Shown here: piece after piece, positions 18,937 to 26,342 of the stretch | Layout: each line of letters begins with the position of its first letter | How positions within the stretch are numbered: the first letter of the stretch is position 1 | IMG/VR virus record: IMGVR_UViG_3300042292_000548 | Coordinates: 1 to 36,277 of that record | DNA length: 36,277 bases | Strand: one strand, 5' to 3' | Source of the DNA: a virus | Program-made: the position numbers and the translations under genes | Notes under the pieces: model-generated | The model's input: the letters and a program-made list of their open reading frames with translations, nothing else | Told to the model about the DNA's origin: nothing | Databases searched by the model: none

Positions 18937-19712
18937 TGGTTAGCCAGTCTGTGCCTTTTATTTTTGAGTATTTCTTCTGATATCTTATTTAATCCTATTG
19001 TCTTGAAGATTTTTGCAGCCCTATCAAATGAGGTGTGACCGGCTAGTATATCTTCTTTGTTAAATTTGTCAACAACATATTTTTGATTTTGATTAATAGC
19101 ATTTTGAATTTTATCTATGCATTCTCTTGTGTTGAATCCATTATGAACGATAGGGTTTCCATTTGAAGCCACAATATCCATAATGCGAATATCATCGTCA
19201 TCCTTTACAAGACAAGCTTTTGAATACCTGTAAAATTTAGAGTAATCTTCTACATTGCACATGCCGCAGTATCCATTGATATTATGAGGCTGATGGGTAA
19301 AGAATTTAAATGAGCATTCTATCTTAGTGATATACTCTAGTAGATCCCCGAATATTGCTGGTGATCCAATGTACACAATGTCAGAACTATATTTTTCTAC
19401 ATCTTTATTATCAACTTTATTATCTCTTAGATGAACAAATTTTCCAATATAGTTATTAGATCTTTCGTTTACAAAAGAGAATGAGTGCTTGTTATTTGTT
19501 TCATTGATATTGATAGATATTCCATTATTTCTAATTGGAAAAGATTCCGCATTTGGTATATTGTGAATGATAATGTCGGCGGCAAAATTAGCTATTGCCT
19601 CTTGATTTACCTCTCCAGAAGCATATCCAAATTGATGTTTAGTTTCGGATATAGCAGATATAATGGATTCAAAACTAGAGTCGTAGTTATACCTATAAAA
19701 GAGTATCTTCAT
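18933..19712 (-). CDS. Putative GT-B-type glycosyltransferase (CgeB-like)
   Basis: 259 residues, ATG overlapping the preceding TGA by four bases. It begins MKILFYRYNYDSS as a Rossmann-type strand; DIIIHNIPN follows at about 50, DIVYIGSP at about 112, then a region RIMDIVASNGNPIVHNGF corresponding to the nucleotide-sugar-binding 'A-S-G-x-P-I' element of GT-B enzymes, and a C-terminal helix with HTSFDRAAKIFKTIGL typical of CgeB-like proteins. The usual acidic catalytic pair (E-x7-E) is not obvious. Part of an AT-rich run of coupled sugar genes. Confidence 0.45.
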   Translation of the reverse strand: MKILFYRYNYDSSFESIISAISETKHQFGYASGEVNQEAIANFAADIIIHNIPNAESFPIRNNGISININETNNKHSFSFVNERSNNYIGKFVHLRDNKVDNKDVEKYSSDIVYIGSPAIFGDLLEYITKIECSFKFFTHQPHNINGYCGMCNVEDYSKFYRYSKACLVKDDDDIRIMDIVASNGNPIVHNGFNTRECIDKIQNAINQNQKYVVDKFNKEDILAGHTSFDRAAKIFKTIGLNKISEEILKNKRHRLANQ

Positions 19713-20401
19713 ATTTCTATTTCTTTTAATGTTTTGATGTTTGAGCCTTTTTTGGAAAATACAGAGATTGGTATTTCTTGAGATAAGGCGTTAATAAATG
19801 AATCGATGCTGTAGAGTTTTCTTTTTTTGCAATCGTTTATCAAGTCTCTTGATGTATGAAAGTCTTCCTTACTGATGAAGAATATCTCTGACCATACATT
19901 TGGTAAACCATAGGATATATTAAGCAACTTATTATCTTCAGATAATATTCCTAGATTGTAATTATTTTTGTTGAAGTCATGAACAAAGGTATGAGTGTCT
20001 TTTGCATTAGTCAAAAACGACTCGTCAAATGTTCTGTCTCCATGTATTATATACGTGTCTTGTGCCAAAGAAACATTTAATCCTAAAATCCAACATTCTA
20101 ATGCCCCGGTCATTTTATAGTTCTGATTATTCAAGACTCTAACAGTCTGATATTCTTTTTCTCTTATATGAGAAACTAACTTCTCATTTTCAAACCCGGA
20201 GATGACAATTATCTCATTATTTTTGTATAGGTTATTTATTACGTTTATCTGTTGATCTATTAGATATTCTGAACTATTGGTCTTCAAAAGAGGTATGTTA
20301 CTATAGCCTCTTTTGTTTGACTTTTGAGAACACAGGATAATAAATGTTGTTTTCGTATCGCGGTCTTTTTTACTTTTATGAATATATCTTTTACTTGTCA
20401 T
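19709..20401 (-). CDS. Nucleotidyltransferase-like protein (sugar-nucleotide type)
   Basis: 230 residues from the ATG at 20401; a TTG at 20431 is possible but overlaps the upstream gene by 41 bases and shows no ribosome binding site. The fold order fits an NTP-transferase: TTFIILCSQKSNKRG, then IPLLKTN, a helix with LIDQQINVINN, EIIVISGFENE, NYKMTGALECWILGLN and YIIHGDRTFD near residue 122, where the Asp would bind metal. The N-terminal signature loop (normally G-x-G-x-R) is degenerate. Known relatives activate sugars or choline phosphate with NTP; here it may feed neighbouring glycosyltransferases. It overlaps the next gene by ATGA. Confidence 0.5.
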   Translation of the reverse strand: MTSKRYIHKSKKDRDTKTTFIILCSQKSNKRGYSNIPLLKTNSSEYLIDQQINVINNLYKNNEIIVISGFENEKLVSHIREKEYQTVRVLNNQNYKMTGALECWILGLNVSLAQDTYIIHGDRTFDESFLTNAKDTHTFVHDFNKNNYNLGILSEDNKLLNISYGLPNVWSEIFFISKEDFHTSRDLINDCKKRKLYSIDSFINALSQEIPISVFSKKGSNIKTLKEIEI

Positions 20402-20942
20402 TTTGATAGACTGTGCATAGATTTTTAGCAATATGAAGTCCAGCGTAGTTGTTAGTAATAATGTTAAACTTATCTTTGTCCGATATATGGTCTATTAATT
20501 TTGAGATAGACCAGAAAAGAACCGGCACATTTAATTGAATATTTGGGCCCTTAGATCTTAAAAAGCATCTAATGCTATTAATGTTATAGTCGAAGTAAAT
20601 AAATCCATTTGTGGGATTTTGTAGCCATTCAAAGTCTATAGAGTCAAGATTATTTAGAACATTATTTTCTGATAGAATACAGAAAGCTAGTGCATCTCCA
20701 TACTTTATTATATTATCTAGCATTATTTGTTCAGAATTTTCTATTTCTTCAAAGTCTCTTTTTATATATGAGATATTAGGATTATTAGAGAGATGGTATG
20801 ATTCTGCAATCTTACTAATAGAGAAATCATAAAGATTCAGTATGACTTTGTATTTTGTAGAACAGCATCCATCTATTATCTCACGAAATCTGTCTTCGCT
20901 AATATCTCCAGCGATCCTGTAATTAACTACTATACTGTTCAT
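20391..20942 (-). CDS. Hypothetical protein in sugar-gene block, divergent GT-A-like
   Basis: 183 residues, ATG at 20942, overlapping the upstream gene by 20 bases. The order of strand, NPNISYIKRDF, then EQIMLDNIIKYGDALAFCIL resembles the first half of a GT2 (GT-A) enzyme, where a sentence of helix precedes 'G-D-x-h-h-h-L-D-x-D'. The Asp-x-Asp motif is replaced by SENNVL, so it may be inactive, or the resemblance may be chance. AT-rich, as its neighbours are. Confidence 0.35.
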   Translation of the reverse strand: MNSIVVNYRIAGDISEDRFREIIDGCCSTKYKVILNLYDFSISKIAESYHLSNNPNISYIKRDFEEIENSEQIMLDNIIKYGDALAFCILSENNVLNNLDSIDFEWLQNPTNGFIYFDYNINSIRCFLRSKGPNIQLNVPVLFWSISKLIDHISDKDKFNIITNNYAGLHIAKNLCTVYQNDK

Positions 20943-21699
20943 TTATTTCTTTCCAAGTTAATGTCTGAGGGTCTGAATTCTCTTGGGATGAGATATCTTT
21001 TAGTTTAAGCTCAAATGGAATCTGTAGATCACCTTTAAGCCACTTGTATATATGAACCATACTTACTGATTCGTGTAGTCCATCATTTCCGGACACATGC
21101 AATAATCTCATCAGTTTAATATTCACAAAATTATTGACCTTGTCTATAATAGACACATCTATCTTCTTATTACTATCTAGTATGAATAGGTATCCATTTC
21201 TAGCATATTTTAAAGACTGATGAATGTGATATTCGATATCATCTGTCAGGTAGTTAATCAGCTTATATTGCTTAAAGCAATTTCCACAAAGCTCTAAGAG
21301 CTTATTGTAATTTATGTCTCTGTATAGTACGATAAACTTGAATTGGTCTATGATCGATGGTTTAGATCGGGATAAAACCTCTAGGTCCATTGAGCGACTT
21401 GGGGCGATTAGCTCATCAATAGCATTTGACAAGTTATCTATATTATCAGCGATTAAGACAATTGTTCCAGATAGATAGACTTCATTTCTACATATCTGTA
21501 TTTTTTCTTCTAGAGACTTATCATTATTCCAATCTTCTGTTCTTCTATATTGACAGATTCTATCGACTAAACACACTCCATCTACAACTTCTACTTTAGC
21601 ATTAACATTTCTGAAAACGTTATGTAGATCTAATTCACACGAACTGTCTTTGGTATCAAAAAAGCAACATCCGTTGCATTTTGTCATGAGGCTAGCCAT
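20923..21699 (-). CDS. Putative GT2-like protein with N-terminal cysteine motif
   Basis: 258 residues. The N-terminus carries C8, C11, C12, C21, C43 and C49 followed by YRRTEDW; this arrangement suggests a metal or Fe-S site. From about 77 comes a GT-A-like region: TIVLIADNIDNLSNAIDEL, then DQFKFIVLYRD and GYLFILDSNKKID, where LDSNK is in the place of a D-x-D. Its start overlaps the GT4 gene's end by 16 bases (an ATG four codons later is also possible). Probably a sugar-related enzyme or partner of the GT4 product. Catalytic competence is doubtful. Confidence 0.4.
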   Translation of the reverse strand: MASLMTKCNGCCFFDTKDSSCELDLHNVFRNVNAKVEVVDGVCLVDRICQYRRTEDWNNDKSLEEKIQICRNEVYLSGTIVLIADNIDNLSNAIDELIAPSRSMDLEVLSRSKPSIIDQFKFIVLYRDINYNKLLELCGNCFKQYKLINYLTDDIEYHIHQSLKYARNGYLFILDSNKKIDVSIIDKVNNFVNIKLMRLLHVSGNDGLHESVSMVHIYKWLKGDLQIPFELKLKDISSQENSDPQTLTWKEINEQYSS

Positions 21700-23345
21700 T
21701 TGGTATCCTTTTCTACAATTTTAGACCTGTCTCCTCTAACATCTTCACAGACGTTATAATTTTGAAGTCTGCTTTCAAATAACTTAATTATCTCTTGTCT
21801 AGTTATTGGTCTAGGTCTATTTGAAGAATATGGAGAAAACTCACTAACATAAAAATTATCAAAAGATCCTTTTGTGACTCCTCGTTGTAAATCAGTCAAC
21901 ATAGTTCTATAGAAATGGGATCTCTTATGTGGCGGATAATAGGTGAATACATTGAATACATCCTCCATGAACGCATAGTTGGATGGATTCTCTATATTTA
22001 TCTTTTGAGGCTGTATGATCTTTGGAGGCTGTTTCCAGTCTGCGTATTCGCATTCATCGATAACCTTCATCCATTCTTTTGCTGATTCTTCCCAGCTATA
22101 ATTAGTTTCAAATAGATTTCTAGTTTCTTTACGCTTCTCTAGCCTTTCTTCTTCGGATAAAGAAAAGAAGTGTGTGAATATCCCCGTCATAGATTCTCTA
22201 CTGGGGACGGCTCTATTACATCCAGTCTCTAATTCTTTATAGTAAGAGTAGCTTATTGGATATGCACCAAGCTTCTTTACAACGTCTTCCATTGCAGAAT
22301 AGTTTGTGCAGGCTATTGGAGTTCCACACGCCGCAGCTTCTACTTGAGGAAGTCCAAATCCTTCTGAGTTGGCTGGCTGAACATATAGATCGAACACATT
22401 GTATATCTTTGCTAAGACCTCATCTGACACTCCATTTCCAACATTGGCGGGACTAGAAGCATACTGCTTACATGATCCGCATACCTTCTTGATATCTCTG
22501 AAGAATGATGGTTCTACATGCTTGCAATTTTCACAAACATATGTCATTATGACTCTAGAGGAAATCTCATTTTCATGAAACAATTCTGCTAGATTCCATC
22601 CGGCATCGGGGAAGCTGGTGTGAAGATAAAGATAAGTATTATTCAGATTATTAGTCTTTATGTAGTCACTAAAAGACTCTATCAAAGCGGGGAATAACTT
22701 CCTTCTTTGATTTCTCATAACGGTTCCGACGATATTGATATCGTCACGTAGATTAAACTCACTTCTGATTTTTTGTCTATCAAGAGGAATAAATACAGGA
22801 GAGGCTGACGGAGAGGAAACGCCTCTAGTATTTATTGTGCTTCCGCCCTGTTGTTCTAGAATTGACTTAGCCCAATCAGAATATGTTAGTATATATTCCG
22901 CATCCGCAAACATATCTATCCATTCCTGATTTTGTGGCATAGCGTCTACAGTTGGCATCCATGCCCAAGAAAATATTCTACGATATGGAGAGTGATAAAT
23001 GAATGAATCCATCCAAAAATCTCTAATCGTTAGAACAATATCTGGCTCAAAATCTAGACATACTCTTTCAAATCTCCATGCTCCAAACTGATTTGCCGGA
23101 TTAGAGTTGTATAAATTTCCCTGCTGCTCATCATTATTGCTTGGTAGATTGCAATAATTTTTCCAAGGTATTGATGCCCTTCTTGGATCGTCAGGACTTC
23201 CATAAATGGAAAACTCTGCTATATCGTAATTCTTAGTATTGAATATCCTTGAGATAATTTCTTTACTATATTTTGCATATCCAGTATTGAGATATGCGGC
23301 TTCTGATATAAACAGAACCTTCTTCTTTTTATGTTTACTAGACAT
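21684..23345 (-). CDS. Glycosyltransferase family 4 with inserted zinc ribbon
   Basis: 553 residues, larger than a typical 350-400-residue GT4. N-terminal Rossmann domain opens KKVLFISEAAYLNTGYAKYS, where the Gly loop binds the acceptor side. The donor-binding domain includes INIVGTVMRNQRRKL at about 204 and NSEGFGLPQVEAAACG at 327-341, the E-x7-E signature of retaining GT4 enzymes (E328, E336). Between them lies C271-x2-C274 and C289-x2-C292, a zinc ribbon not usual in GT4. A ~110-residue C-terminal extension follows. It overlaps the sigma-factor gene by eight bases. The acceptor, whether virion protein, DNA or a cell-surface sugar, is unknown. Family assignment is strong. Confidence 0.85.
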   Translation of the reverse strand: MSSKHKKKKVLFISEAAYLNTGYAKYSKEIISRIFNTKNYDIAEFSIYGSPDDPRRASIPWKNYCNLPSNNDEQQGNLYNSNPANQFGAWRFERVCLDFEPDIVLTIRDFWMDSFIYHSPYRRIFSWAWMPTVDAMPQNQEWIDMFADAEYILTYSDWAKSILEQQGGSTINTRGVSSPSASPVFIPLDRQKIRSEFNLRDDINIVGTVMRNQRRKLFPALIESFSDYIKTNNLNNTYLYLHTSFPDAGWNLAELFHENEISSRVIMTYVCENCKHVEPSFFRDIKKVCGSCKQYASSPANVGNGVSDEVLAKIYNVFDLYVQPANSEGFGLPQVEAAACGTPIACTNYSAMEDVVKKLGAYPISYSYYKELETGCNRAVPSRESMTGIFTHFFSLSEEERLEKRKETRNLFETNYSWEESAKEWMKVIDECEYADWKQPPKIIQPQKINIENPSNYAFMEDVFNVFTYYPPHKRSHFYRTMLTDLQRGVTKGSFDNFYVSEFSPYSSNRPRPITRQEIIKLFESRLQNYNVCEDVRGDRSKIVEKDTKWLAS

Positions 23346-23811
23346 TGTTTTTTCTATCCATTCTATTTTTCATTGTACATAGTAACTTAGATACTTTGTT
23401 TGGCGTTATATCTAGTTTTGAAGCAATGCTCTTATTGGTATCTCCATTAATCTTGAGTTTTAATATATTCCTCTCAAGTTCTGTCTTAGCACAGAAGAAG
23501 TTATTGTAATCTAGACATGACAGATCTTCGTTTTCGTAGCTAAGATTTCTATTTTCAGAATATAGTAACTCGCCTTGTATCTTATTCGACTTAATAAACT
23601 TTAGCATATCATTTCTAACACAATGTGTTATAAAAGTTGATACCTTGCCTCTAGTTTCATCATATTTATGTCCGCTCTTACACAAGGCTAAGAATCCGAC
23701 TTGTATCAGATCTTCTTTACTAAAGAGCTTATTTTCTCGATATATAGAGTTAGCTATGCTATAGACTAGTCTCTGGTTATCCTCAATCATCTTTTCAACT
23801 TTACTGTCCAT
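23338..23811 (-). CDS. Sigma-70-family RNA polymerase sigma factor
   Basis: 157 residues from the ATG at 23811, two bases after the upstream TGA and with AGGA ten bases upstream; a TTG two codons earlier is possible. Region 2 is clear: NQRLVYSIANSIY, then KEDLIQVGFLALCKSGHKYD and KVSTFITHCVRNDMLKFIK, the core-binding and -10-recognition helices. The C-terminus (LERNILKLKINGDTNKSIAS, followed by KLDITPNKVSKLL) is a region-4 helix-turn-helix for -35 recognition. The short length is that of a phage or sporulation-type sigma with regions 2 and 4 only. It would redirect host RNA polymerase to phage promoters, most likely the late (tail) arm. Confidence 0.85.
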   Translation of the reverse strand: MDSKVEKMIEDNQRLVYSIANSIYRENKLFSKEDLIQVGFLALCKSGHKYDETRGKVSTFITHCVRNDMLKFIKSNKIQGELLYSENRNLSYENEDLSCLDYNNFFCAKTELERNILKLKINGDTNKSIASKLDITPNKVSKLLCTMKNRMDRKNNV

Positions 23812-23813
23812 AT

Positions 23814-24110
23814 TCAATTGTTCCTATTCATGATTTTGAACTCATTAATCCTAAAACAAACACTACCTTCGCTTTTCCTAGCAGTAGAATTTATGACTAG
23901 TAAGTAATCGTCTAGCCTCAAATTTTGATGCAATGTTAAGGCGGCGGTTCCCCATGCCTCAAATAAGAGTCTCTCATAATCTATCTTCTTAACTCCATTC
24001 ATCTTCCGTTTGTTTTCAATATCTAGGACCAAAACGATCCTCTCTGTTTCACCTTCAAAAGCGTAGAAGTCCCATTGCTTTACTTTTCCTAAAAATGTAC
24101 ACTGATTCAT
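23814..24110 (-). CDS. SSB-like OB-fold protein
   Basis: 98 residues, ATG at 24110 with AGGA six bases upstream. The order MNQCTFLGKVKQWDF, then IVLVLDIENKRK, LLFEAWGTAAL, a helix, DDYLLVINSTARKSE and VCFRINEFKIM copies the strand pattern of SSB proteins (N-terminal strand, AWG-type segment, 'V-x-G-x-L', final strand). There is no acidic SSB C-terminal tail; it ends KIMNRNN. It lies next to the polymerase genes, which fits ssDNA binding in replication. An OB-fold protein of another role remains possible. Confidence 0.55.
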   Translation of the reverse strand: MNQCTFLGKVKQWDFYAFEGETERIVLVLDIENKRKMNGVKKIDYERLLFEAWGTAALTLHQNLRLDDYLLVINSTARKSEGSVCFRINEFKIMNRNN

Positions 24111-24118
24111 ATCAATTC

Positions 24119-25672
24119 CTAAATTACAAAAATCTTGTCAACAATGAACGAATTCTTCTTCTTATCTTTGATTTCGCCGGATATCAATACGGTAGCCCTT
24201 TCATACATTATATCTTTGTTTTGCTCGTATATATCGGGAAAAACTACGATATTTTCTAGCTCACCAGAATCATCTTCTACTGAGAGAAATGCCATACAAT
24301 CGCCATTCTTTGTCTTGTATTCCTTTAGCCTTTTTATCATAACGGCAAGAATAGAATTATCGCTCTTGCCATCGGCCACTTCTTTACAGGTGGCATTTGC
24401 ATGTGCAGCACCAGAACACGCATTTAACTCAGAATGGTTGATCGAATAGCTGAGTAGTTGCTCCTCTATCTTAGCATAAACTACGGAATTGTCAAGCAGG
24501 CTACGGCCTGGACTATTAACCCTAACTAATATATTCTCTATCTTCTCTAGCCTGTTTTGAGTAGAAATTCCCCCGCCTTGTTTCTTAGTTCCAAGAGAGA
24601 TTATCTTAGATAATAATTCAGAGATATTTGTATTAGTAGTATCAAAATTACTAACTATATAGGAAATCTCTTTATCTGTTAATTCCATCATACAGTGGTA
24701 TTCATGTAACATTTCACTTCTAGACTTGCCAAGTCCAGTAAACGCCCCAACACTGATTAGGTTTTCTATTGCTCTCTTGTTTATATTTGGAAGTATATTT
24801 ATGAGGATATTGGTCCAGTTCATCTTTTCTTGGGGGAGATCCGCAAAGCTTTTCTTTAGTTGTTCTAGATGAGCAGAGCCTACATTCTTGACATTACAAA
24901 TACCAAAACAAATTGCATTGTCATGCCATGAAAAATTATCTTCAAGGAGCTTTATGTTTGGACCGCGAACATTAATACCTTCTGATTTAGCGGCCATAAT
25001 AAGCTGTCTTTTTTCAAAATCGGGATCTACCTTCTCATCAGCGTTCCTTAGCCAATTCTTGAAGAACTTCTTATTGTAATAGCATTTTACCCATGCAGAC
25101 CAATATGCCATCATGGAGTATGCAACTCCATGTGATTTATTGAACGAATATCTTGCAGACTTTTCAATCATATTAAAGATTTCAATAGCTTTCTCTTCTT
25201 CTATATTGTTCTGTATAGAGCCTTCAAGAAATTTTACACGAATCTCTTTCATGAGATCGGCCTTCTTCTTGCCAATTGCTTTTCGAAGATCGTCCGCTTC
25301 TCTTAATGAAAATCTAGCCATTTTAACAGCAATTTCCATTGCTTGTTCCTGATATACAATAACGCCATAGGTTTCTTTTAATAGATCATCAATCAATGGA
25401 TGTAAGCTTGGAATCTCTTCCCTTCCAAATTTACGGTCAACGAAATGTTGTGTCATGGATTTTCCATCAACTATAACTTTTAGACACCCTGGCCTAATTA
25501 CGCTGATAAGTGCTGCTAGCTCTGTTATATTTTGAGGTTTTACATTTTTAGACCACGTTTTGCCAAGATAGCTTTCTATTTGGAAACAGCCCTTAACTCT
25601 TCCCTCTCCGATCATCTCCCAGACCTTGGGATCATCTTCTGGAATTTGGGTTATATCAATTGGAAAACGCAT
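24119..25672 (-). CDS. dnaE: DNA polymerase III alpha, C-terminal part (fingers to OB fold)
   Basis: 517 residues. The protein starts with the segment that follows the third catalytic Asp in DnaE: ITQIPEDDPKVWEMIGEGRV, then GCFQIES, VIRPGCLK, YGVIVYQEQAMEIA, LRKAIGKKK and YSFNKSHGVAYSMMAYWSAW, all fingers-domain signatures. A helix-hairpin-helix-like part (INKRAIENLISVGAFTGLG) follows at about 300, and an OB fold near the C-terminus (ILAVMIKRLKEYK, FLSVEDDSGELENIVVFPD). It contains no catalytic Asp triad, PHP or exonuclease domain, and so must pair with the N-terminal part. The ATG overlaps the exonuclease stop by 17 bases. No intein-like sequence was found at its start. Confidence 0.88.
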   Translation of the reverse strand: MRFPIDITQIPEDDPKVWEMIGEGRVKGCFQIESYLGKTWSKNVKPQNITELAALISVIRPGCLKVIVDGKSMTQHFVDRKFGREEIPSLHPLIDDLLKETYGVIVYQEQAMEIAVKMARFSLREADDLRKAIGKKKADLMKEIRVKFLEGSIQNNIEEEKAIEIFNMIEKSARYSFNKSHGVAYSMMAYWSAWVKCYYNKKFFKNWLRNADEKVDPDFEKRQLIMAAKSEGINVRGPNIKLLEDNFSWHDNAICFGICNVKNVGSAHLEQLKKSFADLPQEKMNWTNILINILPNINKRAIENLISVGAFTGLGKSRSEMLHEYHCMMELTDKEISYIVSNFDTTNTNISELLSKIISLGTKKQGGGISTQNRLEKIENILVRVNSPGRSLLDNSVVYAKIEEQLLSYSINHSELNACSGAAHANATCKEVADGKSDNSILAVMIKRLKEYKTKNGDCMAFLSVEDDSGELENIVVFPDIYEQNKDIMYERATVLISGEIKDKKKNSFIVDKIFVI

Positions 25673-26342
25673 CTTTGAAATTCTTTCTTGCTGCTGTGGC
25701 TCTTAACATCTTCATAGTTCGACAAAATAGTTCTGCTGTCATTATTACGTCGCCCATGGCATCATGAGCTTGACCCTTTGCATATCCCATATAACCTCTA
25801 ATAAGATTATCGGCAGATAGAGAGTTTACATCCTTATTATTTTCAAACATGGCAAACATAAAGTCTAGCATGTCTATGCTATGGATTCTATTAAACAGAT
25901 CCTGCTCTCCTCGTTTTGAATCAACGGGGCCAAACTTATATGGAGGACTAGTACATAATCTATTTACTATAATGGAATCGAATCCCTTTATATTATAGCC
26001 GACCGAGATCGGGGCACTCCAGTTACCACCTTTAAAGTTGAACTGGTTCACGTAATCTGTAAAGTTTTTCCATACAGATTCTGCACTAGGTGCATCTTGT
26101 AGGATTTCTTCAGTCTTCCCGTGAACGGCAACGGCACCATCTTCTAGGGGGTCTATCCCTAGAGCGGCACATTTATCTTTGTCAAATATTGGCTTAATAA
26201 GAGACTGAAACTCTGAGCCTTCTTTGATCTCAAGCTTTCTTCCGTGAACAACAACAGCGGCTATTTGCACCGGCTGAGTCGTATAGGGATTAGCACTAGT
26301 TGTTTCAAAATCGTATACGATATAGTCCCTATAGTTCATCAT
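25656..26342 (-). CDS. DnaQ-like 3'-5' exonuclease (DEDDh)
   Basis: 228 residues. Motif Exo I is YDFETT near residue 10; Exo II lies at GYNIKGFDSIIV around 115; Exo III is HDAMGDVIMTAEL near 193-205, with His and Asp in the DEDDh spacing. It overlaps the stop of the polymerase N-part by 14 bases and the start of the C-part by 17, so it is translated between the two halves. The position indicates a proofreading subunit of that polymerase. Compare PolC, where an exonuclease lies inside the polymerase chain, and E. coli, where it is a separate subunit. Confidence 0.88.
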   Translation of the reverse strand: MMNYRDYIVYDFETTSANPYTTQPVQIAAVVVHGRKLEIKEGSEFQSLIKPIFDKDKCAALGIDPLEDGAVAVHGKTEEILQDAPSAESVWKNFTDYVNQFNFKGGNWSAPISVGYNIKGFDSIIVNRLCTSPPYKFGPVDSKRGEQDLFNRIHSIDMLDFMFAMFENNKDVNSLSADNLIRGYMGYAKGQAHDAMGDVIMTAELFCRTMKMLRATAARKNFKDAFSN

